A stretch of 64,000 nucleotides of DNA from Porphyra umbilicalis (Eukaryota; Rhodophyta; Bangiophyceae; Bangiales; Bangiaceae): assembly GCA_002049455.2 (NCBI GenBank), contig KV918783.1, positions 62,001 to 126,000 on the forward strand. Direction: 5' to 3'. Positions 19,980 through 30,929 of the stretch are shown here, one piece after another. The translations under genes were made by a program, and so were the position numbers. Numbering within the stretch: the first letter of the stretch is position 1; the number at the start of each line of letters is the position of its first letter. The notes under the pieces were generated by a model. It was not told where the DNA came from and searched no databases. It saw nothing but the letters and a program-made list of their open reading frames with translations.

Positions 19980-20421
19980 GCCGATCACATGGCCACCGAT
20001 GGTCCTGCTGTCGCTGACCGTGACCATGTTGGCGATCCTTTCGATTGCCATGCATCGTTGCGGCCTACGTCGTTGCTGACCCCGCCGTTGCTCACGACAC
20101 CGCTGATAGCGTCACCGGTGCTAGCACATCGTTGCTGATTTTCACGTTGCCGACCCACCCGTTGATGACGCACGTGTTGATGAACTCCCCATTTCTGACA
20201 TCCCGGCTGCATACCGCCCCGTTCTTGACCCCCCGGCTCATGACCCCCTCGTCGATTAGCTCACCGTCTTGAACCGCATCTTGTTGCACCTCGCTGCTGA
20301 TGAAGCTTCTGTTGGTACCATGACTCTGTAAAGCCCCCCCGTTGATGATCTTGCCATGGTGCAGTGCCCTCGCGCTGTCGCTGTTTGTGGCAGGACGGCC
20401 CGGAGCTCTTACAGGCCGCAT
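19980..20421 (-). repeat. 15-bp periodic repeat encoding a pentapeptide-like pattern
   Basis: On the minus strand from about 20300 to 20092 codons fall into blocks of five with a hydrophobic residue at the second place and often Asn-Gly at the end: AVQDG, ELIDE, GVMSR, GVKNG, AVCSR, DVRNG, EFINT, CVING, WVGNV, KISND. The same pattern continues in other frames to about 19980 (VVSNG, GVSND; then VIGGA, VDGRD), so small indels have broken it. It may be a decayed pentapeptide-like repeat protein or a DNA repeat. No start or flanking domain is recognised. Confidence 0.5.
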
Positions 20422-22369
20422 TTGGACTGTCGGCGATCTAGTCGGCGCCCGCTTGGTCAGTTCCCTGTCGAAAGACGCTCGTTCGCTGCCGCTACGGCGA
20501 CTCGGTCGACCACTATCGGTGCCCCCTCGGGCGACAAGCGTGGTGACCTGCGGTCGGCGCTAACAAGGTCGGCGCTCGCGGATCGGCGCCTGGAACGGCT
20601 TCGTGCCAACGGCGGCGTCGACGCGAGGTTGGCAGTCAAGGGTTCATGAACGCCGCCGGCTGGTGCTATGTCGTGAGCCGCCCAACCAGGCGGTACCTCC
20701 TTAGCATTTTCGACTATGTACCATCACCCTCTGTTTCACACCACACCTTTGGGCCGAGTCCACTCATGACGTCCGTATTTACCACAGCCTGACGCGTTAA
20801 CAGGGCTTCCGTGACCCACAAGCAGCACCTCGCCATGGCTCTTTGCACCTTCCGCGACTTGATGATCCATGCAGGTAGTAAAAACGTTTATCTTTCAGGC
20901 CAACGCCGTCAGGAATATGTCGGCAGCAACAGCAGGAGAATGGGTGGTGAGCCAGAGCGACCGCTGGTCTGCTGGAGGGGAATGGAGGGGAGGGAAGACG
21001 GGTGCGTTGCGGGTCTGCTCGGACGAGCCTGTGGTTGGCGAGCGCTGAGTCCACTCCACAAGCGACGGGGATGCGTCGTCAAGAACAGGGTGTGGAGGAG
21101 CCGCTGCCTAAGGTCGCGGACGCCGCTGCCGCCCGTAGTGAAGGGTTCACAATCAGGTCGGGTCGCCAAGTCTCCCGACAGCCGTGATCCCTCTGTGACT
21201 TCTACCCCGCTTGTGCGTCGCTCTGAAGTCCACAGGAGCCCGCTATGTGGGCGCATATCCGAGGCGGACATCGGGCAAGCCTGAAGGTCAGCTTCCCCAC
21301 CGAGTCGGCGTTTGTATCGACTTGACAGAAAAAGGGATCGTTTACTACTCAGCAAAAGAGAAAAGTCAATGGAGGTGCTCCAGTCGCATCAGGTGGCACA
21401 CGAAGTCACCTTGTTCAACCGGCCGCTTCTTGGAGGTCGCAACAATCCGTCCGTTGCGGTTCAGACACCATCGGCCCAGACGCGGAGTATGCGTACAGCG
21501 CCGATGTCCGGTCTCATGACACAGGATGCACACAACGCAGCAATGGACGTTGAGGCACGGCTTTGGGAGATGAAGCACGCTCCTAACCGGGAAACGATGA
21601 TTCCGTCAGAGACTTGTCACATGAGCCCTACACCAAGAGGTCACGCAAAAGACACGCAACTGGGAAAATGAAGCTGACGAGCCAGTTCTGCAGACGAGCA
21701 ATCAGGATCAAGCACAAACCATCATGAATCTCTACGTCACCAGACGAGACAACAACGTACCCCGCACAGTGTCGCGCCAGCGTCACGGCGGGCAATCGCT
21801 GAGTCGAAGAACGGCGGTCCGGGGAGCAACAACACGTCGAGAGTGGGTTGCGGGCGCGACGTCTCAGGGGCACGAATAAGCGGCACGTCGGAGCGATGGT
21901 CTGCCGATGTCGTCGGCACGGTGGTGTTTCGATGGCGGAGAGCAACGGGAGGAGGATGGCGCATTGACGACAGGACGACCCGCCACACGGGGTTGGGTGG
22001 AATAAATTGAATTGTTATCAGCGATGACCCAGTGTGCGCGTCAAAAACTGAGATCCGCCCGGTTTCGCAGCTCGTTGCGATCGACATTTACCATCGGATG
22101 TCGCCTTTCGTCCGCAGAATGGAGCACTGTAAAGAAAAAGCTGTTCCCAAGCGTGTCCCAAAGACCATAATTGCATTTAACACCTTCATTGGCTCGTCCA
22201 AAGAGACTGTGCGGCGTTCTGGAGGAGGACCAGAGTTCAAGCACGGCTGACCTGCCATTGCGTGGTAGCTCCTGCCTTTCGCGGCTTTCTCGCTGTCTTG
22301 GGCGCGTGCACCGTCCACACGTCCTTCCTACTGGCAGTTCAGCTCCTTGCCCCGTTGCCCCTTGCTGCA
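20422..22369. other. Upstream region of the VEFS gene, no gene identified
   Basis: Nearly 2 kb upstream of the Su(z)12-like gene. It could hold its promoter and undetected 5' exons. I looked for a Su(z)12-type C2H2 finger in forward frames and found none. Open frames here are short and featureless. Confidence 0.35.
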
Positions 22370-23437
22370 ATGGAGCCACATACAACCAAGCGACTCAGTC
22401 GGAGCCGTCCCAGCAGCTCGTCGTCCGGAGAAGTCATCGTCATTGACAGCGACTCTGCGTCGGCATGTTCGCCGCCGGCCGCGGGGGCGCACCCTCCTGT
22501 GCGCACGGCTGCGAGGTATGACCATAAGGAAAGCAGAGAGCTCTTTGCACTGCAGGTGCTGTCTCGTGCACTTTCCAAGGTGTTTGTGGAGGCTGGCAGC
22601 ATTTCTAATCCCGTGCCCGGGAAGAAGCTGACCCCAGACCAGCGCAAACCTCATCGCTGTAGTCTCCTTCTCCTCCGTTGAGCATGCAGGATTATCTTTC
22701 CATCTTGCAGGCCGACAACTCGCACTGCCTTCACCCCTCGCCGACTCGTTGCCATCGGGGACCGTCTGGTCTTCGTCGACGACCCCGTGCCCCCTGTGCC
22801 CGCTGCCGTCCCGAAGGAGTCTAATGCTTCTCAACCGTCGACGCCTGGGCGCTCTGGGGAGGAGCTACCCTCCAAGAACGTTGTAATGGCACGGAACCCT
22901 CTGGCTCGAGATGCTTCCCGGCGTCTCGTGTCGGCCACGAGCTGGCCGCGTCAGTCTCTTGACGGTCTCAGGACGAGGACACTCTTTCACACACGCAGTC
23001 AGAAGGGCATCGTCCTTCCTGACCCCGCGGGCGAGAAGGAGTTGTCAGATGATTCCGAGGATGACGTCGACTACGCATGGAAGGCATGCATGGACGCTCA
23101 GCGCCTCAACACGATAGGGATTGCGCCATCTGATGCGTTCTTCATGGCGCTGTGGTCTTCATTCGTTGAGGCAGGGCCAATGCGGTCTGACGGCGGGACG
23201 GTCGACTTGCTTCAAGACTTTGTCGCCGCTCGCTGCGGGGCCATTGCGCGCGCCAGGCTCCTGCCGCAAGCTGTGCAGCATGTGCGGGTGCTCTATGAGC
23301 ACGGCCTTATCGACGTCCAGGCTGCGGCCGACTCTGTAGGTGTGTTAGTGGACGAATACACCCGATTTCTTCCAGCAGAGGACGGGGCGGCGAACGAGTT
23401 GCGCTCGAATGAGAGTGAGCGCAGACCGGCCTCGTAG
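22370..23437 (+). CDS. VEFS-box Polycomb protein, Su(z)12/EMF2-like PRC2 subunit
   Basis: The C-terminal exon (22711 to the stop at 23437) encodes a VEFS box: RTLFHTRSQKGI, then an acidic ELSDDSEDDVDYAW, FFMALWSSFVE, a DFVAARCG segment and LYEHGLIDVQAA, in the same order as Su(z)12, EMF2 and VRN2. In PRC2 this domain contacts and activates the E(z) methyltransferase. The N-terminal exon, from Met at 22370, contains GEVIVIDSDS, which resembles a SUMO-interacting motif. An intron separates them: the acceptor CATCTTGCAG ends at 22710. The donor is unresolved; GAG|GTATGA at 22516 gives a 195-bp in-frame intron but removes plausible coding sequence. The C2H2 finger usual in the family is not seen, so 5' exons may be missing. 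The gene converges on the E(z)-like gene 225 bp away. Confidence 0.7.
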
Positions 23438-23661
23438 AGCAACCTGCAGGATTGAAAGTCTAGCTACTATATTATAACCCAACATGGCCATTCATCCCGG
23501 ACGCAGCAAATTTCCTGTCGCGTCCGTCGGCGGCGCCACCGCCACTCGCCGCGCTCCAACATTGCGAAACCCTCGGCACCGTGCGCTGCGCAACCCCCCG
23601 GCCGCCGTTGACTCCGAAGCAGCGTCCCAACGGGCACGGCCCAGTCACGGCCCGGTGCGCC

Positions 23662-26600
23662 TCACGGCTTCCATGGAGGAAGCTCGTAGCCGTAGTTGAA
23701 GAAGAGCTCTTCCCAGACCGCCAGGGGACGGGCTGCAGAAAAGGACATACGGATGTCCCCGCCAATGCTCAACAGTCGTGGCCCCACGTTGGGTGCCAGG
23801 GAGGAGTGATTGATTAACTTAGTGCGGCTCCCAATGTGCGTCGCGTCTTTATTGACGGCTTCCGATACCGCGTACAGGTAGCTCAGGTGTTGCGCGTCGT
23901 AGACGACGCCGCGACGGTGACCTGTGGCGGTAGTCACAAGCTCCCCGACGTACTCGCCTACGAAATCGCCGCAAGAGGCCGCTTGAGGAACAAACATACC
24001 AAGCCCGTGGGCAGCCGACCGGCCCAGCACGAGGCGAACTCGAAGACCGCGTTGCACCTGGACATTTCGACAGCGACGCGTACCGACCACGTCAACATCA
24101 TGCCGCCTCTGAAGAAGACCGCCTGCAGCGGGGCTCTGGCGCTGGGCTGGACGCCAAAGCTGCTCCCTACCCACGTCGCCGGCCACGGATGCGTTGAGGC
24201 GCCGCGCCGCCCTGGCGTTTTCCACGCCAGCGGAAGAGTGATAGTGAGCGCCACACAACGTGCATGCGTCCGGGTTGCATTCACGGTCAACTTTGAAACA
24301 GGGACACGCGTTTGTAGCAAATCGGGACGGGAGCTCGCAGATGCACCACACATGGTTCGGGCACTGCGGCATAGAAAGGCAGTCGCCCGCCCGGCGGTCG
24401 CACAAAGGAAGGACCCACCGACGCCCATCGTGTATTGGAACAGCCACAGTACTTCTCACACGAGACGCCTGCTCGCATACAGCGACAGCGGCGGGAGTCG
24501 CACGGCCCCAAATGACGGCAGGCAGAAAACAGGGACGCCAGCACCACCGCGTCGTCTTGGCTGCTGCGCGGGGTCGACGCCGTCCCAACCGGAAGCGGTG
24601 GCAGCACGGGCCCTTCATCGTTGTCCGCCACCGGTGGCGCATGGACGGCTTCTTCCGCCTCGACAAGGAGCGGCCAGCCACCGACTCTGTGCAGGAAAAC
24701 GGCGACCTGCCGGCAGGTCTTTGCAGGAACAAACTTCGCCAACCGGCACGTGTCGTGCTTCGCAACAATGCGACCCGCGGCGCGAAGCAGCGCGACGTGC
24801 GCAGAGCTCCAACTGCGCTCTGCACCGGCTGCTTCCCTTCGTACAGCGGCCGCCGTGCGCGGCTTAGCGGCCGCCGACCCGCCCGCACCAAGCACAGACC
24901 CCGGAAGACTGGCGGCCTACCCCCCGTCACCAGCGGCCGCCGGCCGCACACCAGCCGCTGACCCCCCCGCACAAACCACCGACCCCCGTGCACCCAACGC
25001 CGACCCCCCCGTCCCGGCTGCCGACGCCTTCGCACCAGCCGACGACACCCCAGAGGCTTCGCCTTCGACCAGGCATTCGCGACATGCACCACCACTATTC
25101 GGGCGCGAGCAGATGCGTCGCGGATCGGGTGGCGACGCGACAGGAGGAGGCCACCGCGACGAACCCGCCCCCTCCTCCAACACCAAGCCATGGCGGCTGC
25201 ACGAGTAGACCAGACACACGCGGCACAGCATCTTGTTAAACGTGTCCCGTGCTGTGAAGTGAGCGGTAGTTGGGTGGATGCGTTGCTTTACTCGAGAGCG
25301 GTCTGAGGCGCGAGACCAGGAGGCTCTTAAACCCTCCGTGTGCCTCTCTCGCCACGTTCTGCCGGCGCACTCCCCCGCCAGCGCAGTGCTCCCTCCCTTG
25401 AAGGGTACGTGCTCTCACCACCCCACAAATCGCGACGCCCCTCGATGACCCGACGAGAATCTCCCCGAGCTCAGCTCCAAAAGGAGCTGCCCTCAATACA
25501 CGAGTACAAGTAATCACATCACACACATACAGCAATGCATGACAATGGCACAGCCAAACAAGCCGATGACCGCATAACTACTCGCGGAATTATCAAGGCA
25601 GTCCGCGATAACTCCGACTTACCTGCGGGGGCTTGGGGGGCTGCCTCAACACATGCAAAGACCGAAATATCCATTGCAAGCGGCACAATCAAATGATGGT
25701 TGCCCTGGGAAAACACTGTCGGCAGCGCCGCGCGCACGGCATTGAAGGAGAGAGCAGTCCCGAGTACAAGCAGTGCTGCGGCTCTTGGATCGCCGTCTGG
25801 CAGGCGCGCCTCCGCCAGCATGTTGCGGACGGTCGCCACGTCGCGGTTGAATGCGAGAGTAGGAGTCCGCTCCCTCGCCACGCGAGTGGCTTTTTGAGAG
25901 ACCCACGCGCATTCACGGGTGGAGAGCCCCGCGGCGGCGGCGTCCGAACCCGCCATCGAGGCTGCCTTCGTCGGGTCCCCCCAAGACGCGGTCGATAACC
26001 CCTGGGGATGCGAGGGGATGTCGCTCCGCACATCAGGAAGGCCATGCTGCCAGGACCGCAACTTCTCTTCCGGCAAGGCTTTCGAGGCGAATACCGCTGC
26101 AAGCCGCCCGCCGCCGAGGAATTGTTCCATCTCCGCCTCGTGCTTCCCCGACGCTTCGCACTGCGTCATGGCTGCACGTGCCAGAGACGCTCGACGCTGC
26201 GCCACCTGCAGCATGGCACGCAGTGACGGCCGCGACAAATGGAGCACGCGACGGAGAATGTGGCAAACCCGTGCGCATGAACCCAACTCCGCGACGACGG
26301 CCGCCGCCGCCAGGCGCGCATGCGCCCGAGACGAGCGGGCGGGGAGTGAGAAGAACGCGGCGTCGCGTGACTCCTCGGACGTCCCGAAGGCGTCACTGTC
26401 GTCCGAATCGACCGCACTCGGTTTCTCCTTTTGCAGCAATGTCGTCCGTGCCGCCATGGAGTCCTTATAGCACCCTGAGTGGTGCACTGCTCGGGTCGGC
26501 GAGGGAGCATGCATGCGCCTCCACGAGTGGTAGACCGAGCAATACATCCCCATCGGGGGAGGCGGCGACGACAGCCGCAGAGACACAACTGAGGTAGGTG

Positions 26601-27006
26601 GTGCCTTGGCGGACGCCGTGTCCTGCCGCCGTCTTCCCGCGTGGACAACATCGCTGTCAACTTCTGGAGGCAAAGCTACGGCCGCGAGATGGATCCGCGA
26701 CTCGTCGCTCCCTTGGCGGGGCTGCTGCGCCGTGCTGGCGGGCAGCGGCTCGGCCCTGTCCTTGAAGGCGACAACTGCCTCCACCGCCAGTGGTGTTGGT
26801 GCAAGAATCCGCGCAGCCGGCTGTGTTGGGGTGCGTACAGGCGTGGGATCCGAGAATCTGGCAGTCCCCTCGCCAGACAGCAACCGCTTCTTCCGCGGCG
26901 GAGCGCGGTGGCCTTCCGAGACAGCATCAGGTTCCCCGTCAGCGTCTCGCGTGTGGATAATGGGAAATGTTGGGATTCGAAAACTGTACCACTCAGCTAC
27001 AGCCAT
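23662..27006 (-). CDS. Enhancer-of-zeste-like H3K27 methyltransferase (PRC2 catalytic subunit), spliced
   Basis: Model: exon 1 27006-25623, exon 2 from 25251, a doubtful 54-bp intron at 24962-24909 removing an in-frame TAG, exon 3 to 24419, exon 4 24363-23662; about 954 residues. Exon 2 opens with the E(z) cysteine motif FNKMLCRVCLVYSC. Exon 3 has a SANT domain ending CRLAKFVPAKTCRQVAVFL and the first half of the CXC domain (GPCDSRRCRC, CEKYCGC). Exon 4 finishes CXC (CPNHVWCIC, ACPCFKVDRECNPDAC) and holds the SET domain: AAHGLGMF, FVGEYVGEL, RRGVVYD, INHS and EELFFNYGYE. The order SANT-CXC-SET is specific to E(z), which trimethylates histone H3 Lys27 in the nucleus. The SET shows FFNY where FFDY is usual. 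Exon 1 has no recognised domain and its Met is uncertain: the same frame stays open about 45 codons upstream without an ATG. Confidence 0.75.
24364..24418 (-). other. 55-bp intron inside the CXC domain of the E(z)-like gene
   Basis: The donor GTGGGTCC starts at 24418 and the acceptor CTATGCCGCAG ends at 24364. Removing the 55 bp restores one frame and brings CEKYCGC next to CPNHVWCIC, the spacing expected in the CXC domain. Without it the domain is split between two frames. Confidence 0.6.
25252..25622 (-). other. Intron 1 of the E(z)-like gene
   Basis: The donor reads CCCGCAG|GTAAGTCGG (intron starts at 25622) and the acceptor reads CACTTCACAG|CACGGGAC (intron ends at 25252). Splicing joins a one-base and a two-base codon part and runs straight into the conserved RDTFNKMLCRVC segment. 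Length is 371 bp. The frame on the other side of the donor has no E(z) similarity, which supports the junction. Confidence 0.75.
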
Positions 27007-27040
27007 AATACCGGTGTGAATGGTCCTGAGGAGTTCAAAC

Positions 27041-27391
27041 TTATAGTCCGACAGGAAAAGCAGCTGGCGGTGGTCCGGATGCGCGTGAAGAAGCCTCCTG
27101 TTGTTGCCGCCAGACCACTTGTCGGTTCACGCGCAAAGCCGTCACCACATCCAACCGCCACTGCCGGCGAGCGCGCCGCTGCGTTCGCCGCGCAATCCGC
27201 GCAACCACACGCCACAACGCCGCCCGGTCTCCTGAGCAGGCAGCGACAGCGTCGTCAATCTCAACCTCCGCGTCAATAGAGAATGCGCTCTCGTCTGTGG
27301 AAGGGTCCCCATCGCACCACTCGCACCCCGCGTGCGAATCCTTCCGCGGCATCGTCTCGCACACGTCGGTCCGTCCGGTAAAGAAGCTCAT
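27041..27391 (-). other. Possible 5' exon of the E(z)-like gene
   Basis: An open frame from an ATG at 27391 contains an acidic segment (AEVEIDDAVAAC) then a very basic helix-like run (RRTQRRARRQWRLD), a composition like the N-terminus of EZH proteins. It is in a different frame from exon 1 and just upstream of it, so a short intron near 27.0-27.2 kb would be needed. I could not choose splice sites. Confidence 0.3.
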
Positions 27392-27981
27392 TGACGGCGC
27401 CCACCCGGGGGACGGCGGCGCCTAGCGCTGCGTCCTCGTCGACCGCGGCACCAAACACCACCCGCTACGCGCGCGCCGCGACGGCCTTCCCGCCGTGGCC
27501 CTCCCCCTCGTTCTAGTAGGGAGTCACGCACGTCGGGGTCCACGCGTGCCGCGATGGCCAAGCCGCACTTGGAGACCGCCCCGTCGTCGCCGACCGCGGG
27601 GCCGGAAAGGAAGACCTTCACGTGCGCCGCGACGGCCGTGACGCCGTTGACAACCGAAACGTCGTCACCGACCGGGGCGTTGACAAACAGGACTGCGTCC
27701 ACGTGCGCCGCAACGGCCTTGACGCCGTTGAGGACCGCCGTGTCGTCGCCGACGACGGCGCCGAAGCACGGGACCGCCTCCACGTGCGACGTGGCGGCCT
27801 TGACGCCGTTGAAGACCACCCAGTCGTCGCCATCCACGTGCAGCGATGCCCGCAACTGGGCCCGCGCTGCGTACGCCGCGAAGGGCTCGCCGCCCTCGCC
27901 AACCCCCGCGGCGTCGTTGCCGTCGGTGGTGGCAATCAGAATCCTGGGTGACATCAACGCGGGCATCCTCGCCGCCTTCAC
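27388..27981 (-). repeat. Second array of the 81-bp (27-residue) repeat family
   Basis: On the plus strand the motif CACGTGCG recurs at 27619, 27700 and 27781, exactly 81 bp apart. The minus-strand frame (198 codons) reads repeats such as VGDDTAVLNGVKAVAAHVDA and VGDDVSVVNGVTAVAAHV, clearly related to the 13.7-14.3 kb array. Here the frame is kept across four units. The C-terminal ~60 residues are Arg/Gly-rich. It could be a real small repeat protein; no transposase is adjacent. Confidence 0.6.
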
Positions 27982-28913
27982 CAGCGATCACGCTGTCGCG
28001 ACAGAGACCTGGCAGCCGCCAAACCCCCTCGACGAGGCAGCGCGCCGCTGTTGCCGACCGTGGCGTCCTTCCGATCCACGGCACCAAGAATGAGGGGCAC
28101 TCCACATCCAGGTTGGCGGCCTTGCCGCTGTCTCTGATGTCCACACCGTCGTCGACCGCGCCCTGCCGATGCCAAAAGAGCAACTGCTGCACGACCGCGG
28201 TGGCCGCTGCCGCCGCCGCCGCCGCTGCCGACCACGGCCGTGGTGCAGTCAACGACCGCAGAGCTGCCACCAGCCCCGCCCGCGTTGGTGAACACAATGC
28301 CGTTGCCAGCTGTTGTCAAATGGAAGCATCGTGGTAAGGGAAACCGCTGGGAGACGGAACCCTGACGGCGTGCCCGACCCGACTCGTGGGAGGGGCGGGG
28401 TGCAACTCGAGACCGATCGAGGCGGACGGAAGTTGTGGCGCAGGTGCCCTGAAGTGCTTTCAATTACTCCGACAGTAAGATCGACACCCCTCTGATGGAG
28501 AGGACGTCACGCGCAGAACTCGCGGTGAGAGCCCGCCTGTTGAATTTAAATGGCGGATTGCGTGTATTCGATCTAACGCTGTTTGCATCTCATGGGATCC
28601 CCCGACGGGAAGATCGTGGTCCGTGCGCCGCGGCGCTTATTGGCTCGGCCGTTGGGCTTTTCCCATGCTTTCGTGCATGCAAGGGATGGCGCCACGGCAT
28701 GCCTTGGACACCCTCAACCCGGCCCCTCCATCGCAGCGCGTCGTCCCATGCCTTCGCGCAGGCACCTGCTGACAAACACCCTTTCGCCAGCACGACATCT
28801 CACGCACCCCAACCCGCGTGTGTCACCGTGACCACTGTCTATTTATCCTGCTTAGTTCCGCCTTGTGCTCTTATATTTTTTTATTTGATCTTTGTCTCAT
28901 CCCACCCTGCGCA
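27982..28913. other. No gene identified
   Basis: This contains a short GCC/GCT-type run near 28195-28240 and, at 28840-28935, a pyrimidine-rich stretch ending CGCCACTTGCAG that looks like an intron 3' end for the GATA-like exon that follows. Otherwise featureless. Confidence 0.35.
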
Positions 28914-29024
28914 ATGCTCTGTCGCCACTTGCAGAGCGACACTGCGACGAGCACCAAGTGGCGGCCAAGACCCGCGGGTCGCAAGACGCTGTGCAACCGG
29001 TGCGCCAAGCAACTGCCCGGGTGA
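28914..29024 (+). CDS. Partial GATA-type zinc-finger exon, candidate
   Basis: The frame reads TSTKWRPRPAGRKTLCNRC, which matches the second half of a GATA finger (T-x-x-WR, P-x-G, LCNxC). The expected first CxxC is not in this frame, but a good acceptor (CACTTGCAG) ends at 28946 just before SDTATSTKWR, so the first cysteine pair may be on an upstream exon I could not place. A TGA follows at 29022. The same frame is open again to about 29240 with Ala/Thr-rich sequence, so another intron or a pseudogene is possible. GATA factors are nuclear DNA-binding regulators. Confidence 0.35.
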   Translation: MLCRHLQSDTATSTKWRPRPAGRKTLCNRCAKQLPG

Positions 29025-29240
29025 TACGCACACCACAGATCCCTCCAACCGAGACGCTGCCCCCCATCATACAACCCCAACGTTCCCCCCGCAGCCGTGG
29101 GCCGGGCTGCAGCCGCCGCCGCGTTTGCCACGGCCGGTGCCACCACCGCCATCGCCACCAAGCCGGCCGTGACTGCTACAGAGGCGACGACGGTAGCTGG
29201 CGCGACGGTGGAGGTGGGGACCTGTCCTGCGCCCTAGGTC

Positions 29241-30929
29241 TCCGTTGTGCATTGACGTGTTTTTCTTTCAAAAGCGACGGGGAGAGCATGTCAGAGTGCG
29301 TTGTCTCAGTTGTTCACAAGGCGGCGTGGGGAGAGGTACCAGTACTCTCATTGTCAAAACGCATCAGCGGCGTACCCATGCGACGGACCGATGGCAGATA
29401 AGCCACCAGAATGCTTGCGGGGAGCCGCGGGCATCAGCGAGCGGCGCGACGTGGGTGGTGTTGCTAGACACATGGGCCTCAGGTGCGCAAACAATCTATG
29501 AGGAAAGGCTGTACGGGATGGAGCAGCAGCTGCGTCGTTCGACGATGACCTGCGGAACGCGTTGCTGTGTTGAATGGCAAAGCGACCTTCTGTTTCAGAA
29601 CAATTAGTTGGAGAGTGGATGTGGCTGACTGAAAAAACACTAAGAGCCTGTTCCCACCTTGTGGTGATGGCAGCTTTGGAACCTCATGTCCACGGATCAC
29701 CGATATGTGGAAGTCGCTGGCAGACCGCCTCACACCGATCGTCGACTTTCGACACCCTCCTGCGAAACACTTCTTGAATGCCTTTGCTCGGACTTAGTCT
29801 CGCGTGAGAATCGCACAGCCCACCAGACGGGGCCACGCGAGGCTCGCATGATTCACTTTCACAGCGTGCGTGGTCAATCTTTTAACGTCCGACAGCAAAA
29901 TGTATTGTGGGGCATGTGCATGAGGGCCGGGGGTGGGCGCTTCCCAGTCATGAAAAATGGACAGATCGCTTTTCATGACGCATTCTCTTCGTCAAAACCT
30001 CGTCCCTGGAACTTGCCCGGACTTTTGTCGAAGAGGACCTGTCAGAGAAAACTTATGACGTCACCACGCCATCATGTGGACAACAGGAAATGCACATTGC
30101 TTGCATTTACCGAAGAGTTCCACATGTACTGAAGAAAGTCCATTTCACGGTCCGGATCCGTTGCAGCTGCGAGAAGTGATGCGAGACGAAGTCGACTGCC
30201 TCGTCTTCTCGAGAATCGCGCGCCTGCATATGCCTGCACGCGCCTGCCTGCGCCAGCACGCGCCTCCTCCCACGTTCTGCTTCACAACCTGACAACTCCC
30301 TGATTTCCGTCGGCGCAACTGCCGGCTTCGGCACCAATGTTTGACGCAGACAACAGGGCTCCCACAGTGCGCGCCACCCGTGCTGCATCGTTTCGTTGCT
30401 ACTCTTTAACCCCGCCGGCAGCACCTTTCTTCTCGGGCAGCGCCCATTTCAATATGCTGCGGCCGAGTCGACACCCCAGTGGCCCGCACCGACCCGTCTT
30501 CCACCATCAGAGCGACGGCCGCGCAGCGGTCCACGGGCCTCTGGGAGCGAGGGAGGCTACAGCAGACACATGCATGCTGCCTGTGTTTGGCGGGATTGCC
30601 ACGGGATGGCCGCGGAGTGTGACTAAATAATAGAGAATAAATTAGTGTCCTATGACCCCCACTCCCGCACACGCTCATGATGTTCGTCTCACATTGTCCC
30701 GCCAGCACCATGCACCTGTTCATCAACGTCATACACGCGGTCCTCGCTGCTGGCCGTGCCACTCCCTATTCCACTTCTGGCACCACTGTCAACTATGGAG
30801 CCCCGCATATCCTCCTCGTCGGCACTGGCGGCTGTCGCCGGCCGCCGCCGCCGCTTCCTTTCTCGAACCCCGCCCGCTGCTGTCGCGGCGTCACGATGAA
30901 GTTTAGAATTCCGGTACAACGCAGTCCAC
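29241..30929. other. No gene identified
   Basis: Nearly 1.7 kb of moderate composition with only short overlapping frames. I recognise no domain, tandem array or element boundary in it. Confidence 0.4.

Noticed and set aside
23836-24961. A 343-codon plus-strand ORF opposite the SET gene
   Set aside because: It is the antisense shadow of the E(z)-like exons, which carry the conserved domains.
27388-27981. Idea that the second 81-bp array marks another IS630 element
   Set aside because: No transposase frame or TA-flanked inverted ends were found around it; kept only as a repeat family link.
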